Made by a program: the position numbers and the translations under genes. The notes under the pieces were generated by a model. That model had not been told where the DNA came from, did not search any database, and worked only from the letters and a program-made list of their open reading frames with translations. DNA of 64,000 nucleotides from NCBI GenBank assembly GCA_950022655.1, contig OX465580.1, positions 121,875,016 through 121,939,015 on the forward strand, in the 5' to 3' direction. Below, piece by piece: positions 11,201 through 21,236 of the stretch (the stretch's first letter is position 1; each line of letters begins with the position of its first letter). The DNA comes from Alentia gelatinosa. Lineage: Eukaryota; Annelida; Polychaeta; Phyllodocida; Polynoidae.

Positions 11201-14200
11201 TGCATAGTAGACATTTTTACTAAATGCATATATTATTATCTAGAGTTTACTAGTATACTCCTCTTTGACCAGAGACCCAATTCTTTGCATACAACATACA
11301 ACTTTGAAAATATATGCATTGAAGGGCCTTGAAGTTCCCATGAAATTCCATATACAAGACTGACTAATGAATAAAGAAGAAACCCGTATTTCCCTGTGAT
11401 TGGATTGCATATCATATTGCTGTAGTCTCGTAAGACCATGAGTTCCCCGTTGGCAGAGGGAAGTAACTCGGGTATTCACATATCATATTCGTATTTAGCC
11501 ACACTGGTATTTATATAGGAATGACTTATCTACCTTGCTTACTTTCAGTTGCGAAGTCATTAAAGACAAGAAAACTGAAGAATCATTACAGTATGCCTTC
11601 ATCGAGTTCGAAAAGGTATGTCATCGTTATCCACTTTTAATTAGATTAAGTGTTATATTTAGTTTGAATATTAATTGAATTTTATTTCACATTTATTAAT
11701 GTCGTTTTCCAAGCGGAAAAGGTAAGAATATAGAAAATATTTTAAAATTTTGTTTCTATAGTACCATCACTCAGGGAAAAGGACGTTGCCTCGTCCTAAT
11801 TTGAAAATATTTTGTTTTAACAATACATTGCCGAACTCCTATGGCAAACCGGAAAAAAAAGTAATTTGAAAATATGGAAAATCATTAACTATTGATGTAT
11901 TTTATTGTAAATATTTTGATTGTGTAAATCAATTATAAGGATATGTTTTAAAATTCACGCTACGAATATCAAGACTCGTTTGTAGTTATGTAATATTTTA
12001 ATTGTGTGAGAAAAGCAGGTAATGTTTTATTGTGGCTGTGGTTCAACTTGTAGGTTCAGGACTGTGAGAACGCTTATTTTAAAATGGACAATGTCATCAT
12101 CGACGACCGGCGCATCCATGTCGACTTCTCACAGTCTGTAGCCAAGGTCAAGTGGAAAAACAAAGGTACTAAATTCCTACCAGTTTCATCTTCATGCATA
12201 GTGACTTTTCTGACAGGGAAATGTGTCGCTATATATTTTTTTTAAAACACTTGATTCATACTGAGTAAGTACATCGATGCCATTAACCGTTTTGAGAGTA
12301 CCTCTCAGTGTTGGCTACGTTTATATTAATTTCACCTTGATTATATAAACAATCAACAATAGCAGTTGGATCACAACCAAGTTACATACAAGGTTGAACT
12401 GTTGGATAGCGATAAGCAACTATGTGTTGTTCATGCTATCATGAGAAACAATAAAGAATAGTTCTTAGTTTGAAGTCAAAGTTCATGGCGAAATGTTCGT
12501 CCACTTCAAACTATTTGCCGCTATCAGAAAATATATCTCTTGCTTGATCTTCATTAAGTCTGTATAAATCGTAAGATATGGATAAGAAAAAAATAGATGG
12601 ACTGCTCCATGTAGTCAGTAAATCCAGGAACATCATAAATATCTTAATGAAATACAGAATACACTCACTTTATACACTCATAAGTATCGGCAAATACATG
12701 ATATGCGGCGTCTAAGGGGACTCCTAGGCTCAATAAGTTTGATCACTGAGGCTTTTTCCTATGATATTCTTACCAATACATGTTTTGGGTTAGAATACTA
12801 TAGCCAGTGATACTCTGGGTACCATGGTGGTTTTTGCTTTTAGTGTTTACTACATTAAAAAGTCGTTTGCATTTGGGTGCAAGCTTCTAGCACGTCGTTT
12901 CAAAATTATGCTAAGGACTTATGCATGATGCAACTGCTAGGGTGCAGGGATGATTGAATTAAGGCCGTCGCTTGGTCAAACATTGCTCAGTCTAGCCTTA
13001 CGCCTATGTGGTACACTGCCATCACGCCTAGAGTGTGAACGGTGGGTGATATTTGCACGGCTGTTGTTTTTGGTAAGAAATGACTTCTGTCACAAAGTAG
13101 ACAGTTGTAAAATCGGATATGGATTGTCTCCTTGATGATTGTCTCGGTTTGACATAGTAAAATTTAGTTATCTGCTGGTCATGTCTATCAATATGTTTCT
13201 TTGCAGCAATGTACAATGTTTCTGTGGCGTCTAAACCATATCTGAAGTATTGCTGAGGCGATGTACATGTTCAATCCACCACATTAGAGCTGGAATATCT
13301 TAGAATACGATGCAATCACTGTATTTTCTTGAAACGGGTTTTATAAATGTATTACTCTCATATATTCCATTCTCTAATGCTAAAGAATACCTCATGTTGA
13401 TGTTTAGTCGATTACATTGCGGAACTAATCAGATAAGGCGCACTAAGGGCCTTTGGGAAATTGCCAGTTCGGTCACCACATGTCAGGTTTCTCCAGGGCG
13501 AGGACTCTCTCCGAGGATTTCGCATTTTACCAACTAATCCAAAACAATCACGCCCCTCTTGCTCCAGAAATTGTTTTTTCTTTCTTTCTTTGTTGGTTTC
13601 ATGAGACGTCCAGTCAACCATTATAGGTCCTTACCTGACTTTCTGAAGGTTCTTTTACACCAGAATAAATAAGTTTTTTTATTTTTTAAATAAAAAAAAA
13701 TATATATATAAGGGTGGTGATCGAATCAATATGATGAATTCAGGTAGAAATCTCACCCCTACACATTCACTGAGGTCAAAGTTCTTTTACTTCCCATAAC
13801 ACATAGACATGGTATGAGGAGGACGAGCCTATGATGTAGCAGAAAATCTACGACTGCTGGGGGTGAAGGTGACAAGTGGCTGAGAAGACAATTCAAATAG
13901 CTCATTTAAATCACCAAAAAACCTACGCAAATTATGCTGCTTATTTCGCCAATCGTTGACATGTAACTGTTAACTGGTTCACTGAAATGATACATAATTG
14001 CAGTCATTTTTGGTTCACTTAGAATACCAGAAAAAAGTTTTCAAACTAGCCTGGCGTTGAATTCCATGCTATTTTGATGACATGTTCAGTGATAACAATT
14101 AATCCATCATCATGGCGATTCCCTCTCATTTCAGATGTAGGGAAGAACCTCCTTTACATGTGTAAATATGCGTACTTTCTGTTTCAGGAAAAGGCGAGAA

Positions 14201-16707
14201 GGAGGAGAGCGATCGGCCATCGTTTATAATTAAAGACAAAAGTCGTCGCGACGAGTATCCTTTCAACCAAGTATTTCTAAAATGCAGATTTTGTTCGTTT
14301 ATACATATCATGAAATATATATCAATAATATAATTTATCACCCATCTTATTCAAAGTCTCCTCACTAAAGCTATGGAGCCCACAGTTTGCTACTGAGTCG
14401 CATAAGGAAAGCCTTTTTATTTTAAACACCCCACAGCGCTTACTTCGAGCTTCTATTGATTTCAAGATTCAGGTGAGTAATATTAGGAAACGTCCTTACT
14501 GTAGACGAAACGGTTCCTGTTCGAGGTCAGTCTTTGATTTCATACTGCCTGACGCCTATGGCGTCAGGCAGTATAAATTCAAAGACTGACGGGCAGTATT
14601 TCATAGACATTCGCACACAGGTATATAATAATAGATACAACAGTACCACGTTTTTGATCTGTGTGGCCATATTTTCCTTGTAGTTGACACTACGCAATAC
14701 TCCTCGCTATCGCTTGGAGTTTTGTCACTGCTCTCAGAAGCCTAGATATATATGTGTCCTCATTTCGGTACTTCAGCTGGGAAAATATTTCAATTTTTAT
14801 TTTTTTCAAGGTAGCATCGGTTGTGATCAGAATTGTTCTTGCCTCGTATTCAAACCGGAAAAATAGTTCAAGCTTGTAACTGTCAAACAACATTGATTTC
14901 GAGATTTCACTATCTTGACAGGAACAGTAACTCTAAAATCACTCTACAAAAAGAGAACTGGGTGTTATGATTTGCTATTATTTCACGGGCTTGGTAACGA
15001 TAAGATACTTGTTCCCCTAGAACATCCTACGCGAAAGTGAAGGCAGATATTACATATATCGCTTAAATCAGGACCGGATCGTACCCATCCCAATACTGCT
15101 CGTTTCTGTAGACCCTTGTCTTGGCTGTGTGTTGATGCAGACCAGCCTGATACATCATAACAAAGTACCTTAAAATCCTTAACTCTGTATACAGCCGCTA
15201 CAGTCTTGTGTTTTCCGATGAAGAAGAGGGAGGGTCAAAGAGTATGAAGAAAAAGAACAAAAAGAAGAAGAAAAAGAAACACAAAAAACACAAAGAGTCG
15301 AGCAGTGACAGCAGTGAAGAAGATGATATACAGCAGCGAAAGAGAAAAGTAAGTGTAGCAGTGAAATCAATAACACAACCTTATGCTCTGCTGTTTTTGG
15401 CATTGTGCTAGCATATGACTGATCATTCAGTGCCATTACATACGAGATATATGTACCCAAAGCTCACCCATTATGTATCCAATTCTACGCTGTACATTTC
15501 CGAGATATATACCCAGTGCTAAGCCATTACCGCTGCGATGGCAGAAATGGCAGGTTAACACTTTTCCATGGAAATGCTCTCCATATTTCCCTGATCACAA
15601 CTGACATCCCTGGATATATGTACTCAGGGCTAACCAATTATCTCTGTTATATCTGTACCTAAATCATAGCACAGTGTTCATAGTTACACATTAATGGGTG
15701 GTCAGACACGGGTTTTTTATACTCGTTAATAGCGATTACTAAAGATATTCTGAGTTTTCAAGATAAATATAACGACCATTAGCCCCAATGGTTCGATAAT
15801 TATCACCAAATGTATGATGATTACAAAACAGTCGCTATTAACGATTATCGCTTCTAAAAAAACGGTCCCTGGTCTCATGCTATTGACTAAGTTCCAAACA
15901 ACCCCGATACAGAAATAATCCTGTGTTGTACCATATAATTTGTTTGGCATGTGTCTCAATTAGCATGAGCAAGACATAAGGTGCGAGGTCAGCACGGGAT
16001 TGCATGAACTGATTTTCGTTGGATAATGACCCTTTCCCACCCAACATCCCTGTATAACAATATCATATACACGCCGTGTACCTTATTAGCAGGTGGACGG
16101 TTGGTCTTTAGGTTATGGCTATAGCCTACTGTAGTACATATGCTTGTAGAGTCACTTGGTGACCTGACTACATTTTTGCTTTTTATAACTAACTAAGTAG
16201 AGATAGGATTATGATTTCTGTTTTGGAAAGAAAGTTTTATGGAGGTACAATGCCTTACAGTTTTAATATCTAGTATTTCTCACATGTGTGTTTGGTTGTT
16301 TGATGTTATCATAATTAGAATGATTTAACCGGAACTTCTCACCTCGGGTGTATACATACACATCCATTATGTTATCAAGATTTTTTTTTTTTTTTTAGAA
16401 AAAATTGATTTTATTTTGGCCCTTGTTGATTTAACAGGGAAGAGATGCTTCGCGATCTGCCAGTCCACCTCCCAAGAAATACACAGTAGATAAAGACAAA
16501 CAGAGTCGCCGCTCGCCAGACCGAGGCAAGGGCACAGACAGACGTAGGGACAGGGACAGGAGCAGAGAGCGCAGCAGAAACAGAGACAGAGGCAGAGACA
16601 GGGAAGCGGAAAGGGACAGGAGGGAAGACAGATATGACGACAGACGCCGAGACCGAGACAGGGCGCGAGATCGGTCACGTGATCGCGACCGGCGGAGGGA
16701 CAGATAG
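1746..16707 (+). CDS. PPIL4: peptidyl-prolyl cis-trans isomerase-like 4 (cyclophilin-RRM protein), 5'-incomplete
   Basis: Twelve exons join in phase: 1746-1813, 2317-2381, 3024-3141, 3496-3638, 4547-4649, 6170-6286, 10718-10842, 11549-11615, 12054-12165, 14188-14254, 15195-15348, 16438-16707. They give 468 residues after a split codon. With about 23 missing N-terminal residues this matches the roughly 490 residues of vertebrate PPIL4. Order: cyclophilin-like domain (visible residues 1-150), acidic linker, RRM (RNP2 VLFVCKL near 219, RNP1 YAFIEFEK near 261), a Lys-run segment, then an Arg/Asp/Ser-rich tail. PPIL4 family members are nuclear and spliceosome-associated. At the cyclophilin active site the catalytic Arg position reads Ser (FHSVQ) and the Phe reads Leu, while Gln is kept, so isomerase activity is doubtful, as in human PPIL4. 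An AATAAA lies at 16743-16748. Introns hold several transposons, including an antisense Penelope element. Confidence 0.95.
2159..2238 (+). mobile_element. 80-bp poly(A) retroposon with 12-bp target duplication
   Basis: TTTCAAGATGCA occurs at 2147-2158 and again at 2239-2250. Between them are about 52 bp containing AATAAA, then about 28 A residues. Target duplication plus poly(A) is the mark of LINE-driven retroposition; this is a very short 5'-truncated copy. Source family not recognised. Confidence 0.85.
2317..2381 (+). CDS. PPIL4: PPIL4 exon 3
   Basis: Encodes [18 protein letters not shown] followed by SIYA, the cyclophilin active-site strand and loop. Gln of the QTGD motif is kept. Donor GTGAGT. 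Confidence 0.95.
3024..3141 (+). CDS. PPIL4: PPIL4 exon 4
   Basis: Encodes [14 protein letters not shown] through GTVSMVNNG to HGSQ, the typical cyclophilin core. One base then 39 codons; donor GTGTGG. Confidence 0.95.
3221..3291. repeat. GCTTAAGGGG repeat with CAGTAAAACCCC terminus
   Basis: Starts CAGTAAAACCCCGCTT and carries tandem copies of a 17-18 bp GACACCTCGCTTAAGGG unit. The same words occur in inverted form at 23783-23938, ending GGGTTTTACTG, so this looks like one end of a pogo/Tc1-like non-autonomous DNA element. Confidence 0.6.
3496..3638 (+). CDS. PPIL4: PPIL4 exon 5
   Basis: Encodes [20 protein letters not shown] then [14 protein letters not shown]. This is the C-terminal half of the cyclophilin domain (HTVFGEV motif). 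Ends after AG of a split Arg codon. Confidence 0.96.
3639..4546. other. PPIL4 intron
   Basis: AT-rich intron with no clear repeat except a short inverted segment near 4024-4385 (GGGAGCCAAAGTG and its complement), possibly a decayed terminal-inverted-repeat element. Confidence 0.45.
4547..4649 (+). CDS. PPIL4: PPIL4 exon 6
   Basis: Encodes [15 protein letters not shown] then [14 protein letters not shown], the conserved post-cyclophilin linker. Donor GTCAGT, phase 0 exit. Confidence 0.95.
4740..4981. mobile_element. long-palindrome MITE
   Basis: Two arms of about 110 bp form a near-perfect palindrome around 4860. Ends are GGGAC and GGTCCC followed by a T-rich stretch and an AGACGCGAT motif. 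The centre is a doubled CTTGAAAACTC. A second copy lies at 15706-15869. Confidence 0.85.
5764..6105. mobile_element. composite hairpin + inverted-repeat module (family D, copy 1)
   Basis: Hairpin 5764-5893 starts TGACTGGTTT and ends GAAACCAGTC. Next comes a module from about 5898 to 6105, bounded by TATTTATTATCCACCTC and GAGGTGGGTAATAATTA. Close relative of 27257-27585. Confidence 0.8.
6170..6286 (+). CDS. PPIL4: PPIL4 exon 7
   Basis: 39 codons: [20 protein letters not shown] through [13 protein letters not shown]. Acidic helical linker between cyclophilin and RRM, matching the GADEEIDD region of vertebrate PPIL4. Confidence 0.95.
6350..6824. mobile_element. non-autonomous element with 18-bp inverted termini and CCTGGAA repeats
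   Basis: TTATAACAGGGTTCGTAC at 6350-6367 is matched perfectly in inverse at 6807-6824. The interior carries clusters of CCTGGAAAA/CCTGGAAG words at both ends (6369-6480 and 6730-6790), partly inverted. Looks like a MITE whose subterminal repeats are transposase-binding-like arrays; superfamily not assigned. Confidence 0.85.
6825..7645. other. PPIL4 intron with poly(A) tail remnant
   Basis: AATAAAAG followed by an A-rich tract at about 7070-7086 suggests the 3' end of another plus-strand retroposon; I found no target duplication. 7087-7645 shows nothing else. Confidence 0.4.
7865..7913 (-). ncRNA. hammerhead-ribozyme-like motif in Penelope 3' region
   Basis: Read on the minus strand: GGGCAGC (stem I), CTGAGGA core, an 11-nt stem II with UCC/GGA pairing, GAAA core, a 2-bp AC/GU stem III with 7-nt loop, U at the cleavage position, then GTCATGCCC pairing back to GGGC. 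Small type I hammerheads are known from Penelope-like elements, where they mark the terminal repeat. Here stem II has a U-U mismatch at its base and stem I an internal loop, so activity is uncertain. Confidence 0.55.
8275..10578 (-). CDS. Penelope-like reverse transcriptase with GIY-YIG endonuclease
   Basis: 767 residues from the internal Met; the same frame stays open upstream to about 10629, so the true N-terminus is lost. N-terminal [12 protein letters not shown] is the usual Penelope start-of-core word. RT motifs: [15 protein letters not shown] near 150, motif [14 protein letters not shown] (Asp301), motif [18 protein letters not shown] near 362, motif C FIDD (400-403), HFLDTEI near 441. 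A Cys cluster (623-671) precedes the GIY-YIG domain with GIQYVGQT near 673, conserved Arg687 and a C-terminal E744/N746. Penelope elements use the endonuclease to nick target DNA and prime reverse transcription. The frame has no stop or frameshift, so the insertion is fairly young. A stop codon ends it at 8275. Confidence 0.95.
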   Translation of the reverse strand: MLEKGLNFCPTPGEPNMGDLRRDLDDFHRRLKIKAYFDPFNRSNLNQVFKPAVSATNTAVSTDNSDSDDDSPNLVSNKVDPISTAIARSKVIRRDTQWNPPITPMPLRAYIIANETDLNKTFAKSPHKCNISKEQKKAIHHLANNRQIVIKPADKGGAIVILNRSDYINEGNRQLSDTHFYKEVPEDLTLVHNNEINDLLDKLSTEGKISKSLLRKLFTNKPRTAQLYLLPKIHKAARPPPGRPIVSANGCPTEKISALVDIYLRPYLPKVPSYLKDTTDLLNKLHELGRLPNNCILGTLDVTSLYTNIPNTEGCYAVYRTLYKHRKASPGELSNSNICQLLWQVLTKNNFDFNDKHYLQVGGTAMGTRVAPTYANLFMADLEDRFVYTHPKQPLVWLRFIDDIFFIWPHGQLDLDIFIKHLNSVHTTIKFTAETSDTFVHFLDTEIRLSNNGQLTTSLYTKPTDSSNYLHYDSAHPRHCIKGIPYGQFLRIRRICSDDSDFINHCITKGKHFVRRGYPSHFVKEAFAKALEIKRASLLTPPTKADGEIPNILITTYNPGFSGLKNVVLKNWDILGKSCATRDIHKTSLIGAFRKPKNLRDNLVRAKLKPATPVTGEPNTNICLRPNSCRYCPKLNTDGRVLCSASGRTYMSRYNVCCSSSNLIYCITCKRCGIQYVGQTKCELKIRFAAHFLKITKNDPDSEVAKHFNSKDHTGLGDVTIHIVDFVYARPDSEKAKYLRDLLEFNWIQRLHTNAPLGLNVMDPNRH
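10718..10842 (+). CDS. PPIL4: PPIL4 exon 8 (RRM, first half)
   Basis: Encodes [20 protein letters not shown] then [21 protein letters not shown]2 is VLFVCKL. Lies only 55 bp beyond the Penelope target duplication, so the insertion came close to this exon without damaging the TACCTAG acceptor. Confidence 0.97.
10843..11548. other. PPIL4 intron
   Basis: AT-rich, no supported feature. Short minus-strand open frames near 11236-11479 lack splice or homology support. Confidence 0.5.
11549..11615 (+). CDS. PPIL4: PPIL4 exon 9 (RRM, RNP1)
   Basis: Encodes [20 protein letters not shown] then EK; RNP1 is YAFIEFEK. One base then 22 codons. Confidence 0.96.
12054..12165 (+). CDS. PPIL4: PPIL4 exon 10 (RRM, end)
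   Basis: Encodes [20 protein letters not shown] then [17 protein letters not shown], almost identical to vertebrate PPIL4 at the RRM C-terminus. Confidence 0.97.
12166..13726. other. PPIL4 intron
   Basis: No gene or clear transposon recognised; an AT microsatellite sits near 13691-13711. Confidence 0.45.
13727..13872 (-). mobile_element. SINE fragment (body only)
   Basis: About 145 bp align with the body of the SINE at 39497-39670: shared words GTAGAAATCTCACCCCTACA, TAGACATGGTATGA, GGGGGTGAAGG and AAGTGGCTG. The tRNA-like head is absent, so this is a 5'-truncated copy. Confidence 0.75.
14188..14254 (+). CDS. PPIL4: PPIL4 exon 11
   Basis: Encodes [20 protein letters not shown] then D. TTTCAG acceptor; the GTATCC donor at 14255 is weak but is the one that keeps phase with the next exon. 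Confidence 0.85.
14330..14760. mobile_element. composite hairpin element (family E, copy 1), decayed
   Basis: Module with CTATGGAGCCCACAG near 14372 and a nested short palindrome CTGCCTGACGCC at 14547-14572. The hairpin half near 14645-14720 carries TTGTAGTTGACACTACGCAA. Matches 37576-37918 in order and sequence. Confidence 0.6.
15195..15348 (+). CDS. PPIL4: PPIL4 exon 12 (Lys-rich)
   Basis: Encodes [19 protein letters not shown], then a Lys/His run and the acidic stretch [10 protein letters not shown]. Corresponds to the TKYDLILDEQ and following Lys-rich region of vertebrate PPIL4; likely nuclear localisation signal. GTAAGT donor. Confidence 0.93.
15706..15869. mobile_element. MITE, second copy of the 4740 family, one arm mostly deleted
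   Basis: Contains AACGACCATTAGCCCCAATG, CAGTCGCTATTAACGATTAT and terminal GGTCCC as in the 4740-4981 element. The left arm is reduced to about 40 bp. Confidence 0.8.
16438..16707 (+). CDS. PPIL4: PPIL4 terminal exon (RD/RS-like tail)
   Basis: 89 codons and TAG. Begins [14 protein letters not shown], then a tail built of Arg-Asp, Arg-Glu and Arg-Ser dipeptides, as in splicing factors. Polyadenylation signal AATAAA is 36 bp beyond the stop. Confidence 0.94.
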   Translation, partial: GRDASRSASPPPKKYTVDKDKQSRRSPDRGKGTDRRRDRDRSRERSRNRDRGRDREAERDRREDRYDDRRRDRDRARDRSRDRDRRRDR

Positions 16708-16918
16708 ATAAATGTTTGTCAGTAAAACCAATGTTATTATGAAATAAATGAAGGGTAATATTCTGGAACTTGTGGTTGTTTGTGAAGTCAAGTCTTTTGA
16801 AATATATCCCGATATAGTCTCTTGTCACTCTCTTTTGTGGGTTAGTGTATTTTCCTGTTTATGGAACAAGGAGCAGATAGATCCTCCATCCACGTATTTA
16901 TAAGTGCAGCTAACGGTC

Positions 16919-17133
16919 TTTATCCTACCCCTAATAAAAAACGCCATAGGCTTAACATGGGATTTGTTTATTTCACGGGTGTGACATAAAGTGTTGTTTA
17001 TGCCACTACTTTCTGATACTGAAAAAATATGGAAACGGGGTAGGATAAAATCTAGACGCCACTCATTTGAGTTTATTTATGCCAATTATGAAATTATGGA
17101 GCCAACAAAATGCGTGGCATAAATAAACTCAGA
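16919..17133. mobile_element. composite element (family A, copy 1)
   Basis: Module 16919-17049 with ends TTTATCCTACCCC and GGGGTAGGATAAA. It contains CGCCATAGGCTTAACATGGG, the inverse of the TTAAGCCTATGG core. It is followed by a hairpin (GAGTTTATTTATGCCA against TGGCATAAATAAACTC) at about 17069-17133. Confidence 0.85.
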
Positions 17134-17580
17134 CTCAAACTCGTGATGTCTCTTGATATTATCTTACACCTGGTATCTTTTTCCCTATAGACTTAACATT
17201 GGGAACTCGTACCCAATTCCCATGGAATATTAGAAAAAAAATCTCAATGGGGGATTATGTCACAAATGTTAGCCAATTAGCCAATCAAGGTTAGGGGAGG
17301 GACAAATCTACTCTTGCCACGAGTGGAGACCCCCTCTTTGCAGTCGACCACGCTGTCAATCCCTCCACACGAACATGAAAATGTTGTTTGAAACTATTCC
17401 AAAGAAAGATATCATCAGGTTTTTGAAAGAGACAAATCTCTTTGATTGTATATAAAATATTTAAAAACATTGTAAAGAATTGACTGAAATAAGTCTACGA
17501 AAGTGATGAGCTAAATCATTGACAGTCCCTATATATACCCCTTAGGGTCCCGTGGGATGTTACCTACCTTATCTAAAAAA
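17134..17580. other. PPIL4/NUDT18 intergenic
   Basis: No gene recognised. Short words resembling the family A/B modules (17180-17260) indicate further decayed copies. Confidence 0.4.
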
Positions 17581-17785
17581 CTATGGTTCTGGTCGGATCC
17601 GCTTGGAGATTCTCCCGCAAATAGGGACAGAGTTAACCAAACTTAGGCTTGGAGACTGAAGACCCACTAGAGTGAGAATCTCGTAGAGGTAAAAACTCGA
17701 ACCTGTTATTGTTATTTTAGCACTACACTTCAATGTGCTTCTTCTCTTATGATATATTTCTAGCCATCTTGAAAACATAATTTAG
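17581..17785 (-). repeat. dispersed repeat, copy of 42606-42790
   Basis: Its reverse complement matches 42606-42790. Both encode WLEI-HKR-like words (WLEIYHKRRS here) and share GATTCTCACTCT and TTCAGTCTCCA stretches. Not demonstrably coding: the two copies do not keep a common frame throughout. Confidence 0.65.
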
Positions 17786-17862
17786 AACTGTAGTTTTCCG
17801 ATCCATTTACTCTGAGATCAGCCTCCGAGACCACAACCTTATGCTGGTTCTAGGTGTGTACC

Positions 17863-18227
17863 TTTATCCTACCCCTAATAAAAAACGCCATAGGTTTAAC
17901 ATTGACCCAATGTATTTGACATAGCGTTGGATAAAGTGTTATTTATGCACCGAGGTGAATAAAAAAACGGACCAATCAGGGACGAGATAACGAAAGTAGA
18001 TCCGGCAGCATTGATAACTACTAACATGGATAATTACAAATATTCTCTGTATATCGGGTGAGATGGGGTAGGATAAATATGAAACCAAACTCGAGTTAGC
18101 CTTCTCAATGTTTATACCACTTTGGTCAGGTCTGCTACTCACTACACTCGGCTAACGCCTCGTGTAGTAATACACAACCTGCCCATTATGGCATAAACAT
18201 TGACAAGGCTAACTCTCGTTTGGTTTC
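17863..18227. mobile_element. composite element (family A, copy 2)
   Basis: Module 17863-18077 (TTTATCCTACCCC to GGGGTAGGATAAA) is followed directly by hairpin 18081-18227, with arms starting GAAACCAAACTCGAGTTAGCC and the complementary right arm. Hairpin tip: CTCGTGTAGTAATACAC. Confidence 0.85.
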
Positions 18228-18454
18228 TACTAATTATGAACGCTGATGATCAGCTGTACCTGTGTCATACGAAATAATAGCCCTGTCCAATCTACCGCTC
18301 ACATCGAGATGTGCAGGATTCCAGTGTGTAAAATATTGTCATATTCAGCCGAACATCCACGCGTCAATGGGCTCTAAAACGACGAAGTCTCTAGTAAACC
18401 ACAAACAAACAAACCATGCACACGATGGCTTCAACGTCACCTCCCAGCCTCCTA

Positions 18455-18750
18455 CAGCCCGGGGGCGTTTCTCCAGACTGGTGACCCATAATCCTGGGTC
18501 TTTCTTACCCATTGGTTACGAAATCCCCATTGGAAATGTATGGGGCCACAGTAAACCAGCTTTTCCAAACCCATTATCGAATTTCTAAGAACAGAAATTA
18601 TCATTAATGACCATGGGAAAGAAATAGAACAATCGATTGAACGGCCGGCTCTGTAAAACACTCGAAGTTGACGACGCAATACACTCGCTATCAGTCGTGT
18701 ATTACTACGCGCCAACCGCTCTTGGCATACGGCCACCCGTCCCCAAAAAA
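18455..18750. mobile_element. decayed composite element (family H)
   Basis: Right part contains GACGACGCAATACACTCGCT and TCGTGTATTACTACGCGCCA, the shared hairpin-tip pattern. Left part has CCATTGGAAATGTATGGGGC, resembling the family D module. Confidence 0.6.
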
Positions 18751-18935
18751 CCCATTGATTATTGTCTATGTAGACCACTTACTCCCAGCCCTGCCCTTTC
18801 CAGCCAAGGAATATGCTTGGCTGCATTCTCGCAATCCTGTGCGGTGTTTGAAGAAAGTGAACCAGATTTAGGATCTGTTTCCATGGTTGGAGTTGCTGTT
18901 GTCTAATGGGTCCACATAAAGGCTATAGCAACCCT

Positions 18936-18985
18936 GGGAGCTGTTTCAAAACCATAGACTTAACCCACGTTTTGAAAAAGCTCCC
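18936..18985. mobile_element. 50-bp foldback mini-element, copy 1
   Basis: GGGAGCTGTTTCAAAA, then 16-18 bp of spacer, then the inverse TTTTGAAAAAGCTCCC. Second copy at 25082-25131 is inserted in another repeat. Confidence 0.75.
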
Positions 18986-21104
18986 TGGTTTGCACTGACC
19001 GGAAGTTGTCATGACCACGGTAGCATCGGCTTCATTAGGAGGAGTTTTGTCCACATCATATCATTTCAAACATCATTTGGGGGAAATATTTATCTCTTAG
19101 TGGCTGATAGTGACTACTAGGGTCATATTAATGCAATGTAGAAACTATTAAATGAGCATGATAGGGAAATATTGAACGCCAGATAAGACTTGATCGCCTT
19201 TTTCCACCAACAAAATCACGATAATTGAAAGCATGGATGGAAAAGAACCCCAAAAACAAGTATGATTCATCTTCAAAATAACTTGGGTAGTAGCTGATCT
19301 TGACATTTTATTCATTTCATAAAAGCCTTACAAAACGATACACCTGTACAATGCTGTCACAAAACATGGCCTCACCTAGAGATGTTGCAATACCCAATAT
19401 TACATGTTAGGAGTTACAACAGTCATACTCTATCATAGAGATGATATAAATACAAACACAGCACCATTATGTTTTCTATAGAAAGGCAACGATACGTGTG
19501 AGTTAGAACTCCTGCTCGTTAACATTTAAAGGCAACAGGTATCTAAAATATATTCCTTCGATGACCCATTTTATTGATAAATTAAGGAAAGCATTGTCAC
19601 TCAATCGCAGAACATTTAGAAATATCAAAGTGACATATGAAGATGCATCCCATGCAAACTAGGGTCTACTTAGTGTGTGACGCTCTTCGTCCATAACTGA
19701 TTTTCTTTTTAAACCAATGAAGTAGGGTCGGACCGAGGATATACTGCATAGTCCTAATAAGGTATGGCACCACAAGACACTTAATTCACCTACATTGAAC
19801 CTCATACAGATTGCCTACACATAAGCGGTGTATAAATGAATCATACCCCTCAGACCAATAGTGTCTGCTGTGAATAGGACGATCTGTATAAGCGTTGACA
19901 CGTTAAAGCACCGTTATGTTTCAGGACGAGGTGGAAATTAACAAAGACTTGACAAGGACAAACTTGCGAAAATGAGCTATTTTAACACATAAGAAATGGG
20001 ATTGATTAATTGTTAGTTATTAAATTAAACTTTGCTTAATGTCTATCAATCTTTGCAGTAAATTGATATATTGTGTAATTAAAGATTTTAAAATGAATAC
20101 AATATTCATTGGGATATGTTTTCCAATATTTGAATTTTTAAACAGTGGATCTTTGGAAAAACCTGAATACTTTATATCTTGATTCTACCTTTGGCACAAT
20201 CAAGGAAATAAATGTTCATAAGTATGTGTAATTATCTGTAGCAGTAGATTGCTGAGTTTCAGAGTATCCAGTACACTTTTTTTTACCAAAGTGGATTTAC
20301 ATGATCCTGTGTTAAAATCATAATTTCATTTAGTGACTAGGTATTAACATCTCTGTTCACCATCCTTGGGGGCTTTTATAATTAGTACAAAAGTGAATGA
20401 CTAGATTGCATAGATTACTCTGTTACTACTCAGAACTCATTTAGGTTTCTGGGAATCATCAATGTAAGACTAAAAATGGCTGTAATTCAATATGGTTTAA
20501 AATAGTTGACTTGCAAATGAACATAACGGAAATCAATTAACACTTCGACCGATTTAAAAATGTGAATCAACAAATCTCTACACACCACTAAAATAACGTA
20601 TATGTTTACGGGTTTTACTTGGTATAAATCTGTCTCCACGAATATCACACTCATAAATACTGTGCAATGCCCACAGCAATACAACAAAGAACATTTAAAA
20701 TTCGTATGTAAGAAGTAACCGGTTATAAAATGACAACCCACACCAACAAATGAATTAAGGTTGTAACTTTAACTGTAACTATCACACTTGTTCAGACTCA
20801 AACAAACTCATATGGTTTCGATGTGACCTGTATATTAACACATTGATATTCAAAAATACAGTAGCAGAACTGAGGGAACAGTTTCTTCGCCTGAGCATTC
20901 AACTCGAGGTAATGAGATGCCTCATACAGAAAGGTCGTCACTGAAACGCCCTATCAATTACAATCAAAGCATCTTATTATTCATTAAGAATACTAATCAG
21001 AGACGTCAGTGAGGTATTAAAAAGCCTTAACATGTCTAAACTCCTCGTATCTCCACTCTATTCATCTATACTAAGATGATAATCTGATATACCATAATAT
21101 AGAT
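18986..21104. other. intergenic, no gene
   Basis: AT-rich sequence between the converging PPIL4 and NUDT18 genes. No exon, long repeat or RNA gene recognised over about 2.1 kb. Confidence 0.5.
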
Positions 21105-21236
21105 TTTATCCTACCCCGTTTCTACATTTTTTCAGTATTAGAAAGTAGTGGCATAAACAACACTTAATGTCACACCCAGTGACATAAACAAATCCCATGT
21201 TAAGCCTATGGCGTTTTTTATTAGGGGTAGGATAAA
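21105..21236. mobile_element. family A module, copy 3 (inverse orientation)
   Basis: Ends TTTATCCTACCCC and GGGGTAGGATAAA. Its reverse complement is nearly identical to 16919-17049. No hairpin partner is recognisable next to it. Confidence 0.85.
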